The notes: a model not told the origin generated them from the letters alone. Counted from the stretch's first letter, positions 6,562 to 13,891 are shown. The stretch: 23,934 bases of DNA from Bacteroidota bacterium (GCA_023412765.1 JAEZBX010000303.1:1-23934); one strand, 5' to 3'. Program-made: numbers and translations.

Positions 6562-6966
6562 TTACAAGTCAAATTTAATATAGCCATCCTTTTCAAGCTT
6601 CAATGATTCCAGTATTCCGTTCCTGACTGTCACAACCTGGCTTGGAAGCACCTTCGGATCTACAGCCATCTGTTCAAGCGAAAGACCACACGCCACAAGC
6701 TTTATCTTAGGATTTGCTAATGCCATCTTTACGATAGAATTTTCCTCCGCCAGTGCTTTAACGGACTGGCCACACAATATTACTCGAGCTTCAGATAATT
6801 TAACACCTTCAGCCTTTGATTGCCGTACGGCGTCCTCGATGGCCTTGAGATAATTTACTTTGGAGATTAAAAACACATATTTGCCCTCATTTTTCGTTTG
6901 AGCATTTACAAACAGAACGGAAAATAAAATCAATAACCCAGTGGTTAGACTAACTCTTCTCATCAT
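6562..6966 (-). CDS. Secreted DsrE-family sulfur-relay-like protein
   Basis: A 134-residue protein with an N-terminal signal peptide (RRVSLTTGLLILFSVLFVNAQ, cleavage likely after NA-Q, about residue 22). The mature part has a DsrE/DsrF-like alpha/beta fold: KYVFLISKVNYLKAIEDAVRQSK, ARVILCGQSVKAL and KIKLVACGLSLEQM. Cysteines C65 and C93 both follow beta strands; C93 is in the position of the sulfur-accepting cysteine of DsrE/TusD proteins. Unlike TusD and DsrE it is predicted to be periplasmic. Its start overlaps the end of the DoxX gene by 17 bp; it is the last gene of the TlpA-DoxX-DsrE operon. Confidence 0.85.
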   Translation of the reverse strand: MMRRVSLTTGLLILFSVLFVNAQTKNEGKYVFLISKVNYLKAIEDAVRQSKAEGVKLSEARVILCGQSVKALAEENSIVKMALANPKIKLVACGLSLEQMAVDPKVLPSQVVTVRNGILESLKLEKDGYIKFDL

Positions 6967-7366
6967 AATTCACTTCTTTATTTTTGTCAAATTGATTGAA
7001 AATAAAAAATAGCAACGCACCCGCTATTGCTACATTCTTAAAAAGCGGACCCATTGTTTCCAATCCCTGCAATTGAACGGAAACAGTAATGGGAATAAGC
7101 AATACAAAGAGAAGTATTGCAGCTGGCCGGATGAATTGATTGAAGATGAGCAGCAGACCTCCTGTCAGTAAGCCAACACCCACCACAATGACTAAAACTT
7201 CCGGATCAACGAAAGTTGGAAAGAACTCATACATTGACGAGGCAATCAAACGTTTTGCGACACCCTCCGGGACTATGACATGGTTAAGGCCTGCGACCAG
7301 AAAAATGCCACTGAGCATCACCCTGAGCACGACGATACTATTTCGTGATACAACCACACTATTCAT
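6950..7366 (-). CDS. DoxX-family membrane protein
   Basis: A 138-residue inner-membrane protein with four hydrophobic segments, at about residues 11-28 (VVLRVMLSGIFLVAGLNHV), 55-77, 82-98 and 107-124. The first helix with GIFLVAGLNHVIVPEGVAKRL is the family start (RxxLGxxFLxxGxxHxxxP). DoxX proteins are quinone-linked or of unknown role; the founding DoxD/DoxA pair oxidises thiosulfate, while many DoxX-like proteins act in redox homeostasis. A part in periplasmic sulfur or thiol redox is inferred from its place between TlpA (8-bp overlap) and the secreted DsrE protein. Confidence 0.87.
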   Translation of the reverse strand: MNSVVVSRNSIVVLRVMLSGIFLVAGLNHVIVPEGVAKRLIASSMYEFFPTFVDPEVLVIVVGVGLLTGGLLLIFNQFIRPAAILLFVLLIPITVSVQLQGLETMGPLFKNVAIAGALLFFIFNQFDKNKEVNYDEKS

Positions 7367-7856
7367 TGGCCAGCGCTTTTAATTGATTCACAATTTCATC
7401 ACCACTATAATCAGCCATCCCAATATGTTTCGCTACGGTGTTGCCATTCTTATCAATAATAAATGTCGCGGGAATCGATGAGGTCATGAACGGATACTCC
7501 TGACCTGGAAAGTAAATGTTGAAATCAAAATTCCGCTTTGTCATAAACTTCATGGCCTTTTCAGGGTCTTCATCGAAGGAAACCATTACAAATTCCACAT
7601 CAACATCTTTTAATTTACCTTTCAATTCCTGTATAGAAGGCATTTCTGCAATACACGGAGGACACCAGCTTGCCCAGTTATTAACAAAAACGACCTTACC
7701 TTTTAAACTTTCAAATGAAATGGGCTGATTGTCGGAATTTACCAACTCAACAGGAAGCAATGGCTTCACTGCGAATGACTTTCGAAAACCAAATGCCGCC
7801 ACGACTGCCGCTACGGCCAGCACAATGACAGTAATCATAAACTTTTGTCTCTTCAT
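7359..7856 (-). CDS. TlpA-family membrane-anchored thioredoxin-like protein
   Basis: A 165-residue protein with an N-terminal membrane anchor or signal (about residues 6-25, FMITVIVLAVAAVVAAFGF) and a periplasmic thioredoxin-fold domain. The active site is WASWCPPC with C65 and C68, followed by MPSIQELK; the cis-proline is in SSIPATFIID (P129). This is the TlpA/ResA type of thiol-disulfide oxidoreductase, which normally reduces partner disulfides in the periplasm. The frame is open to 8003, but that extension covers the dyad promoter at 7873-7916 and lacks family similarity, so the ATG at 7856 is chosen. It is the first gene of the TlpA-DoxX-DsrE operon. Confidence 0.92.
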   Translation of the reverse strand: MKRQKFMITVIVLAVAAVVAAFGFRKSFAVKPLLPVELVNSDNQPISFESLKGKVVFVNNWASWCPPCIAEMPSIQELKGKLKDVDVEFVMVSFDEDPEKAMKFMTKRNFDFNIYFPGQEYPFMTSSIPATFIIDKNGNTVAKHIGMADYSGDEIVNQLKALANE

Positions 7857-7872
7857 AACATTAATTAAATAG

Positions 7873-7916
7873 CAAAGGTCTGTTTCCTGAAAATAGTTTT
7901 CAGTGACGATTGTCAC
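7873..7916 (-). promoter_or_regulatory. Crp/Fnr-type promoter of the TlpA-DoxX-DsrE operon
   Basis: The dyad GTGACGATTGTCAC (7903-7916 on the plus strand; one arm mismatch) is followed on the minus strand, after exactly 26 nt (7902-7877), by TTTG at 7876-7873. The TlpA ATG starts 17 nt further on. It is the minus-strand member of a set of four promoters with identical geometry. Confidence 0.75.
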
Positions 7917-8114
7917 AGATAGCCCTTCTACAGCTATGTAACCAAAGTCACTGAAGGCGAACGCTTCAAGTGCGATCTTTGAATCTTGAAATAATGAATG
8001 CAAGTGTTCTATCTTTAAATATTGATAGTTGTTATTAGCCCTGCTTTCTCGTGTCCTTCAGAATTATACGAAAAAAGGGATAAGGAATATGGAATACGGT
8101 ATAAGGCGTTAGCA

Positions 8115-8142
8115 TCTGACCTATTAACTCTGACCTATTAAC
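8115..8142 (+). repeat. Perfect 14-bp tandem duplication next to the first SoxB-like ATG
   Basis: TCTGACCTATTAAC is present twice without change (8115-8128 and 8129-8142), and the second copy ends right before the ATG at 8143. A stretch of GGAATA-type heptamers (about 8078-8105) precedes it, similar to those at 10661-10711. Confidence 0.9.
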
Positions 8143-9984
8143 ATGGAGCGAAGCATAGAAATAAATAATAAAATTATCGAAGAAAAGATGGCGATACATC
8201 CAATACAGTGTGGTTGTAATACATGTAATCATGAGATATTGTCTATAGATCAAGGGGATACTCATGTTATTTCTTCGGACAATAGCAGACGTGACTTTTT
8301 AAAAAAAATCGGTTTATCTTTTGCGATGGCGACTTCCGGATTGCCATTGGCTGCATCTGCATTGAACCATTCCGACAGCGAAAAGAAAAGCAATGAGATG
8401 TTTCAGAATAAAGCGGTGAAGGAAGGCAAAGCAAACATTATAACCATCCTCCATACCGCGGATATACATGCGCAACTTTTGACGCACGACGAGTTCTTTA
8501 TTGAGAATGGAAAACCGGTGTATAAAAAACGTGGTGGCTATGCAGTTCTTAAATCGATGATTGATGAACTCCGCATGCAAAACCCTGCCAACACTATGCT
8601 TGTAGATGGGGGCGATTGTTTTCAGGGTAGCGGCATTGCATCATTCAGCAAAGGAAATGCTTTAATCCCGTTAATGAATAACCTCAATTACGATTTGGTC
8701 TTACCAGGAAACTGGGAAGTTGTATATGGTAAGGACATTATGATGAAAGACATGTTTGGCTACACCGCCAGTAAGGTATGCGCAAACATGTATCATCAGT
8801 CTTCCGGCAGCAAGGATGGGGATCTCATCTTTCCACCTTACTTTATCAAAAAAATTGGCGGATTTAAGATTGGATTCATTGGGTACAACGACCCGCTTAC
8901 ACCAAAACGTCAGTCACCTGCATATAGCGAAGGAATTGTGTTCACACATCCTGAAAAAAATGTCGCAAAGTATATTAAAGTATTGAGGAAACAGGAAAGA
9001 TGTGACATGGTGATTCTGCTTACTCACATGGGACTTGCTCAGCAAGTGGGCCTTGCCGATATGCCGTTTGTGAAAGGTGTTGATTACATTCTCGGAGCTG
9101 ACACCCATGAGCGCGTACGGAAACCGTTGCAACGGGAGTATGCAAAGGTCACCGAGCCGGGAGCTTTCGGATCGTTTGTGGCAAAGCTTGACATTGCATT
9201 TGAAAATGGAGAAGTAAAAGAGCACTCCTATCAACTTCTTGATGTTGACCCGGACCGTTACAAGGAAAATGAAGAAATGAAAGCACTTGTTAATAAAGTT
9301 CGCGAACCATACAGAGAGAAGATAGATCGCGTTATCGGCACAACCAAAACTCCATTGGTCAGATACTATGTCATCGAAACCCCCATGGATAATTTTCTCA
9401 CCGACGCGATCATGTGGAAGTTCAATCCTGACATTGCGTTGAGTAATGGCTTTCGGTTTTGTCCCCCGCTTGTTCCAAATCCTGAGACAGGTGAGGCAGA
9501 GATTACTGTTGATTTTCTGTGGAGCATGATGCCCGATGACAGTCAGGCAAAACAGGGAAAAGTTACCGGAAAACAACTTAGGGATTTTTTCGAAACTGAG
9601 TTACATAACGCGTTCGCCAAAGATCCCGCCAAACGCTTCGGCGGATGGCTTGTTCGATTTCAAGGGATGGAATTGAACTTTACCATCGAAAATGAAAAAG
9701 GCAAACGAGTGAACTGGATAAAGGTGAAGGGAGAACCGCTTGATCTAAAACGTACGTACACTGTAATAGCGTGTGAAAGAGATGGCGACCCTGACACAAC
9801 CCTTTGCCGAATGGAAAATGTGAAAGAACCTAAAGTGCTGGGCATTACGCTTCATACAGTCATTGAGGAATATCTCGCTGTCCACTCGCCGATTTCACCG
9901 AAGCTTGAGGGTCGCGCGACAGCCACTGACGCTCCGGCCACGCTGTTAACTCAGCTTATCGGTGTTGGATACGAATTCAGATGA
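8143..9984 (+). CDS. SoxB-like Tat-exported metallophosphatase/5'-nucleotidase family protein
   Basis: A 613-residue periplasmic enzyme. A Tat signal is clear: SRRDFLKKIGLSFAMATSGLPLAASA (about residues 48-73). The calcineurin-like domain has metal-ligand motifs HTADIHAQ (D107, H109), VDGGDCFQGSG (D158), GNWE (N190), LLTHMG (H295) and GADTHE (H322). GNWE instead of GNHE, and the C-terminal CERDGDPDTTLCR, resemble SoxB thiosulfohydrolase more than ordinary 5'-nucleotidases. SoxB removes sulfate from thiosulfate bound to SoxY, but no soxY, soxZ, soxX or soxA is nearby. An odd CGCNTC cluster (C23, C25, C28) precedes the Tat motif. The ATG at 8188, behind an A-rich leader, is an alternative start that keeps the cluster. 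Confidence 0.85.
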   Translation: MERSIEINNKIIEEKMAIHPIQCGCNTCNHEILSIDQGDTHVISSDNSRRDFLKKIGLSFAMATSGLPLAASALNHSDSEKKSNEMFQNKAVKEGKANIITILHTADIHAQLLTHDEFFIENGKPVYKKRGGYAVLKSMIDELRMQNPANTMLVDGGDCFQGSGIASFSKGNALIPLMNNLNYDLVLPGNWEVVYGKDIMMKDMFGYTASKVCANMYHQSSGSKDGDLIFPPYFIKKIGGFKIGFIGYNDPLTPKRQSPAYSEGIVFTHPEKNVAKYIKVLRKQERCDMVILLTHMGLAQQVGLADMPFVKGVDYILGADTHERVRKPLQREYAKVTEPGAFGSFVAKLDIAFENGEVKEHSYQLLDVDPDRYKENEEMKALVNKVREPYREKIDRVIGTTKTPLVRYYVIETPMDNFLTDAIMWKFNPDIALSNGFRFCPPLVPNPETGEAEITVDFLWSMMPDDSQAKQGKVTGKQLRDFFETELHNAFAKDPAKRFGGWLVRFQGMELNFTIENEKGKRVNWIKVKGEPLDLKRTYTVIACERDGDPDTTLCRMENVKEPKVLGITLHTVIEEYLAVHSPISPKLEGRATATDAPATLLTQLIGVGYEFR

Positions 9985-9994
9985 TAGCGGTAGG

Positions 9995-10606
9995 ATGATT
10001 GTACAAGTATTCCTGGTTGGGTTAATCTTTAGTTTCATCGGCTCAATTCCTCCAGGCACCCTGAACATTCTCGTTCTTCAGCTTGGATTAGAAAACAAAG
10101 TGAAGACTGCGTTGCGTTTTGCGCTTGCAGTAGCCCTTGTAGAATATCCTTATGCATGGATCGCCGTTGTCTTTGAATCCTGGATTACATCATCACCGGC
10201 AATTACACAAAACTTTCAGTTGACGGGTGCAATCGTGATGACCACAATTGGTTTTGTGAGCTTATGGGCTGCACGGAAGCCGTCGAACATTTCCGTCAGG
10301 TTTCAGGAAAGCGGTTTTCGCAGAGGTTTCGTATTAAGCGTTCTCAACCCTCAGGCTATACCATTTTGGGTTGCTGTCACTGCATATTTGAAAATTGAAG
10401 GGTGGATTGACCTAAGTTCCCAATGGCTGATCCACAGCTACGTATTCGGAACAGCGGTCGGTGCGATGATGCTCTTAACCATCCTGGCAGTATCAGCACA
10501 AAAAATATCGGGCGTATTTCAACAAAGCAAGCTGATCAGGATGATACCTGGAGCTGTACTTTTAATCCTGGGCGCAGTCAGTTTGATCAGATATTTCAGC
10601 AACTAG
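9995..10606 (+). CDS. LysE/RhtB-family exporter
   Basis: A 203-residue membrane protein with about six hydrophobic segments. It starts MIVQVFLVGLIFSFIGSIPPGTLNILVLQLGLENK, the LysE-family opening (xGxxPGPxNxxVxxxGxxxG-like). Further segments are at about residues 33-52, 68-87, 106-125, 139-166 and 178-199; NPQAIPFWV corresponds to the conserved NPKAxxFW motif. The family exports amino acids and related small metabolites; the substrate here is unknown. It starts 10 bp after the SoxB-like gene and is probably co-transcribed. The open frame from 9962 overlaps the upstream gene and is not preferred. Confidence 0.85.
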   Translation: MIVQVFLVGLIFSFIGSIPPGTLNILVLQLGLENKVKTALRFALAVALVEYPYAWIAVVFESWITSSPAITQNFQLTGAIVMTTIGFVSLWAARKPSNISVRFQESGFRRGFVLSVLNPQAIPFWVAVTAYLKIEGWIDLSSQWLIHSYVFGTAVGAMMLLTILAVSAQKISGVFQQSKLIRMIPGAVLLILGAVSLIRYFSN

Positions 10607-10660
10607 CTCTCCCAATTTTGTGTCTTTATCTCGGAATTCGAGTTTGGTCAGCAGAAGAGA

Positions 10661-10757
10661 TAAGGAATAAGGAATTAATAAGGAATAGGGAATAAGGAAT
10701 AAGGAGTAAGGGCGGGTCGCGAAGTACGCAGCCTTATTCCTTATTCCTTATTCCTCA
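10661..10757. repeat. Heptamer-based inverted repeat (GGAATAA units)
   Basis: The left arm (10661-10711) is built of irregular GGAATAA units. The inner part 10688-10711 pairs with 10732-10755 with one mismatch across a 20-nt loop rich in G and C. The result is a long hairpin just after the LysE gene, possibly acting as a terminator. Similar units occur once more at about 8078-8105. The remainder of the gap 10607-10893 holds only the rhodanese promoter. Confidence 0.75.
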
Positions 10758-10810
10758 ATCCTGTTCCCACTCCCCTTTAATAAAAAAGGCATGACAAAGT
10801 AATGGGTTTT

Positions 10811-10854
10811 GTGACACCTGTCACTGACCCGGTATTTTAAATGAACGAACTTTG
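10811..10854 (+). promoter_or_regulatory. Crp/Fnr-type promoter of the rhodanese gene
   Basis: GTGACACCTGTCAC (10811-10824) is the best dyad of the set, with 6-bp arms free of mismatches and a 2-bp centre. TTTG (10851-10854) follows after exactly 26 nt, within GAACTTTG. The rhodanese ATG lies 39 nt further on. Confidence 0.8.
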
Positions 10855-10893
10855 AACCATAAATCAATAATTAACAATCTAAAATCAACAAAT

Positions 10894-11220
10894 ATGTTCA
10901 AAATCTTTTCATCTGATACGAAGGCTTATAAGTCGCTCGCCGGCCGGGATTTCAAAGAAGAATTTAACAAGGGTAATCACTCTGTTCTGATCGATGTGCG
11001 CACAGCTGCAGAGTTCGCGGCGGGCACAATTGCTGGAGCCAGGAATATTGATATTATGTCCCCTGGTTTCCAGGCCAAAGTTTCAACGCTCGATAAGTCG
11101 AAGGATTATTTCATTTTTTGCAGAAGCGGAAGCCGCAGTGCGCAGGCATGCAATTTAATGGCCGAACGGGGATATAACGTTTATAATCTCAAAGGCGGTG
11201 TTAATGCATGGCCACGATAA
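10894..11220 (+). CDS. Single-domain rhodanese (sulfurtransferase)
   Basis: A 108-residue cytoplasmic protein covering one rhodanese domain: DFKEEFNKGNHSVLIDVRTAAEFAAGTIAGARNIDI, then the active-site loop FCRSGSRSAQA with the catalytic cysteine, and NVYNLKGGVNAWPR at the C-terminus. No signal peptide is seen. Such proteins carry sulfane sulfur as a cysteine persulfide and pass it to acceptors such as sulfite or thiols. The ATG at 10894 is chosen; an open extension from 10852 begins inside the promoter's -7 element. It has its own Crp/Fnr-type promoter and is followed, after a second such promoter, by the dioxygenase-rhodanese gene. Confidence 0.93.
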   Translation: MFKIFSSDTKAYKSLAGRDFKEEFNKGNHSVLIDVRTAAEFAAGTIAGARNIDIMSPGFQAKVSTLDKSKDYFIFCRSGSRSAQACNLMAERGYNVYNLKGGVNAWPR

Positions 11221-11232
11221 AAATATTGTTTT

Positions 11233-11276
11233 GTAACTACAGTCACGGAATGGACCGCTTTCATTAACGAACTTTA
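11233..11276 (+). promoter_or_regulatory. Crp/Fnr-type promoter of the persulfide dioxygenase operon
   Basis: GTAACTACAGTCAC (11233-11246; one arm mismatch) is followed after exactly 26 nt by TTTA (11273-11276) in GAACTTTA, nearly the same -7 region as the rhodanese promoter. The ATG at 11300 is 23 nt downstream. Confidence 0.75.
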
Positions 11277-11299
11277 CTAAAAATTAAAAATTCAACGAT

Positions 11300-12706
11300 A
11301 TGTTCTTTCAGCATGTATATGACAAAAGCCTGGCACAAGCCAGCTATTTTATAGGATGCCAGCAATATGGTGTTGCTATGGTGATTGATCCTAAACGCGA
11401 TGTGGATACTTATATTGAAATCGCCAAACAGAACAACATGCAGATCACGCACATTGCTGAGACGCATATTCACGCGGACTTTCTTTCCGGGTCGAGGGAG
11501 CTTGCTGCGCTTACGGGAGCTAAATTATATCTTTCCGATGAAGGAGGTCCCGATTGGCAATATCAATTCGAGCATGTTGGTTTAAAAGATGGTGATGAAT
11601 TCAAACTTGGTAACCTTAAAATTGAAGTGATCCATACACCAGGTCATACACCTGAAAGCATTAGTTTCCTGCTCACAGATCTCCCCGCGTCCGATAAACC
11701 CGTAATGGTTTTTACTGGTGACTTTGTGTTCGTCGGCGATATTGGAAGACCGGATCTTCTTGAAAAAGCTGCGGGTATGATTGGCACCCAGGATATTGGA
11801 GCAAAGCAAATGTACAAATCGTTGAAACGATTCGCTGCACTGCCAGATTACGTTCAGCTATGGCCTGGACATGGTGCAGGCTCCGCATGTGGAAAATCGT
11901 TGGGAGCAGTGCCTAGCTCTACCGTTGGTTATGAAAAAGTGCGTAACTGGGCTTTTCAGTATGACAGTGACGAGAAGGGGTTCGCGACATATTTACTCGA
12001 AGATCAGCCCGAACCACCTAAGTACTTTGCAATGATGAAGAAGCTGAACAAGATTGACAGACCGCTGCTTACCGAAGTTCCGAAACTGAATAAGCTATCT
12101 ATCGCTGAGTTAAAGGACGCTTTAACCAAGGGCGTCAAAGTTATTGACACAAGGTTGAAGTCCGATTTCGCAAAGGGGTTCATTCCCGGTACGATCAACA
12201 TCCAGGGCAATAATGCATTTTCGACATGGATGGGATGGTTTGTGTCATACGAGGAACCTTTTATACTCATCGCCGATGAATCTATGCTTGATGACCTGAC
12301 ACGTAAGTTGATGCGCATTGGCATGGATAATATTCTCGGTTATGTTGATGGCGTTGATGGCTGGGTAAATGATGGTGGAACCTTGTCGAAAAGTGACCTC
12401 GTTTCAATGGATGACTTGAAGAATATTTTGAAAACAAATCATACGCAAATAGTTGACCTTCGGGGAGCATCCGAATACAAAGCGGGCCATATCAAAGGAA
12501 CAAACAATTTGTTTATCGGTACTTTAGAAAAGAACCTCGATAAGATCAAAAAAGATCAACAGGTAATTATTCATTGTCAGTCCGGTGATCGTGCGACGAT
12601 AGGTTATTCCATCCTTGCTAAACACGGCTTTAAAAATGTAAGGAACTTTTCTGGCGGAATGAACGAGTGGAGCAACGCAGGCAATGACGTGGTCAATGAG
12701 AACTAA
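11300..12706 (+). CDS. Persulfide dioxygenase-rhodanese fusion (CstB-like MBL-fold protein)
   Basis: A 468-residue cytoplasmic protein. Residues 1-230 form an ETHE1-type metallo-beta-lactamase domain: THIHADFLSG (H56, H58, D60), HTPGHTPES (H116), FTGDFVFVGDIGRPDL (D141) and WPGHGAGSACGKS (H191). The mononuclear-iron ligands expected for persulfide dioxygenases (H56, H116, D141) are kept, although the HxHxDH motif has F61 in place of the last histidine. Residues 265-365 are a rhodanese domain without its cysteine (loop IADESMLDD). Residues 367-460 are a second rhodanese domain with C426 in HCQSGDRA. This order is that of CstB, which oxidises low-molecular-weight persulfides to sulfite and makes thiosulfate. 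In Bacteroidota the carrier thiol may be bacillithiol (inference). Confidence 0.92.
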   Translation: MFFQHVYDKSLAQASYFIGCQQYGVAMVIDPKRDVDTYIEIAKQNNMQITHIAETHIHADFLSGSRELAALTGAKLYLSDEGGPDWQYQFEHVGLKDGDEFKLGNLKIEVIHTPGHTPESISFLLTDLPASDKPVMVFTGDFVFVGDIGRPDLLEKAAGMIGTQDIGAKQMYKSLKRFAALPDYVQLWPGHGAGSACGKSLGAVPSSTVGYEKVRNWAFQYDSDEKGFATYLLEDQPEPPKYFAMMKKLNKIDRPLLTEVPKLNKLSIAELKDALTKGVKVIDTRLKSDFAKGFIPGTINIQGNNAFSTWMGWFVSYEEPFILIADESMLDDLTRKLMRIGMDNILGYVDGVDGWVNDGGTLSKSDLVSMDDLKNILKTNHTQIVDLRGASEYKAGHIKGTNNLFIGTLEKNLDKIKKDQQVIIHCQSGDRATIGYSILAKHGFKNVRNFSGGMNEWSNAGNDVVNEN

Positions 12707-12734
12707 TTGTCGTTGACACAAGCTTCTTAAACCT

Positions 12735-13358
12735 ATGGATCGAAAAAAGCACTGGGAAAATATTTATGCTTCCAAGAAAAGTGAAGAATTCAGCTGGACG
12801 CAAGATACTCCCAGTACATCCATAGCTTTTCTAAACGAATTCAATGTCCTAAAGGAGGCGCCCATTATTGATGTCGGTGGCGGTGAAAGCAAACTAGTTG
12901 ATTACCTGATAAAAGATGGTTATACCGATTTGACAGTGCTTGACATCTCCGAGAAAGCACTTGATCGTGCGAAGGCACGGCTTGGGGAGGATGCGTCGAA
13001 GGTGAACTGGATTGTGTCCGATATCACCGAATTTCTCCCGTCAAGGGAATATGTGGTATGGCATGACAGGGCGACATTCCATTTTCTTACCGAGCAATCT
13101 CAAATAGAAAAGTATGTTTCTATTGCATCAGGCTATCTGATTGAAAATGGTTTTATGGCAATGGGCACATTTTCGGAAAGCGGACCAGAAAAATGCAGTG
13201 GGCTTCAAATCAAACAATATTCAGAGGAATCGTTGAGCTCTATACTTCACTCAGCCTTTATCAAACTCAGGTGCATTACAGAAAATCACATCACTCCTTT
13301 CCAAACGGTTCAGAACTTTCTGTTTTGCAGCTTTCAGAAAAAGCTCACAGTAAGTTAG
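12735..13358 (+). CDS. Class I SAM-dependent methyltransferase
   Basis: A 207-residue protein with a Rossmann-type methyltransferase core. Motif I is APIIDVGGGESKLVDYL (about residues 42-58), followed by LTVLDISEKALDRAKARLG (motif II), VNWIVSDITEFLP (motif III) and the conserved VVWHDRATFHFLTE. The ending ENHITPFQTVQNFLFCSFQK is typical of a group of small methyltransferases often annotated as UbiE- or TPMT-like and found near rhodanese genes. The substrate is not known; a thiol or sulfur compound is possible from the context. It begins 28 bp after the dioxygenase gene and is probably in the same transcript. Confidence 0.87.
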   Translation: MDRKKHWENIYASKKSEEFSWTQDTPSTSIAFLNEFNVLKEAPIIDVGGGESKLVDYLIKDGYTDLTVLDISEKALDRAKARLGEDASKVNWIVSDITEFLPSREYVVWHDRATFHFLTEQSQIEKYVSIASGYLIENGFMAMGTFSESGPEKCSGLQIKQYSEESLSSILHSAFIKLRCITENHITPFQTVQNFLFCSFQKKLTVS

Positions 13359-13500
13359 CTTGTTGTAAGCCTGGCTTCGTGCTTCTTATCTGGCGTCCCT
13401 AAAACTGACCCTTGAATAAAGGCGAAATCAAACAGAAGTCAAATGATTCAGCACTCAAAGGGATTGCACCTGAGCTAATAAGAAAGTTTGCTTTTTTATA

Positions 13501-13887
13501 TTAAATTCTTTCCAAAGCTGACTTTAATTTGCTTGTCACGTCTTTTGCCAATAAGGTCAAGTCGGGATTGCCAACGACGCCTATTGACTGCATCGGATTG
13601 ATTGCCGAAACTTCAACTTCACCGCTTTCATGTTCCTGCACGAGAACGTTACAAGGAAGCATAACACCGATATGACTTTCTTTCTGAATTGCTTCGAACG
13701 CTAACTTTGGATTGCACGCTCCCAAAATCTTGTACTTCCGGAAATCTTTGCCCAGCTTTTCGCTGAATTTTGACTTCAGATCTATCTCAGTAATGATCCC
13801 GAAACCTTCCTTCTGCAGTTCGGAGGTAACCCGATCGACTGTATCCTCGAAAGACGTTGATACACTCTTGCTGATATCGTAAGTCAT
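13501..13887 (-). CDS. DUF302-domain protein
   Basis: A 128-residue cytoplasmic protein containing one DUF302 domain over nearly its whole length: SFEDTVDRVTSELQKEGFGIITEIDLKSKF, YKILGACNPKLAFEAIQ, IGVMLPCNVLVQE and MQSIGVVGNP. The GACNP and LPCN motifs with two cysteines (C58, C79) are the family hallmark. The function is not settled; DUF302 proteins often accompany sulfur-oxidation or rhodanese genes. It starts 4 bp after the YgaP-like membrane gene, so the two form an operon, convergent with the methyltransferase gene. In the 142-bp gap 13359-13500 only a weak T-rich end is seen. Confidence 0.9.
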   Translation of the reverse strand: MTYDISKSVSTSFEDTVDRVTSELQKEGFGIITEIDLKSKFSEKLGKDFRKYKILGACNPKLAFEAIQKESHIGVMLPCNVLVQEHESGEVEVSAINPMQSIGVVGNPDLTLLAKDVTSKLKSALERI

Positions 13888-13891
13888 GACA

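Noticed and set aside
7857..8003. 49-codon N-terminal extension of the TlpA gene
   Set aside because: It would run through the dyad promoter at 7873-7916 and precede a proper signal anchor; the ATG at 7856 fits the family.
8914..9576. 220-codon open frame on the minus strand inside the SoxB-like gene
   Set aside because: It lies fully within a gene with strong family motifs, has no recognisable domain and is best explained as a shadow frame.
10661..10757. Possible CRISPR-like or tandem array
   Set aside because: Units are 7-bp heptamers with no spacers of constant length and no cas genes nearby; it is a simple-sequence inverted repeat.
13193..13402. 69-codon frame over the end of the methyltransferase gene
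   Set aside because: Out-of-frame overlap with the conserved C-terminus of the methyltransferase; no independent support.
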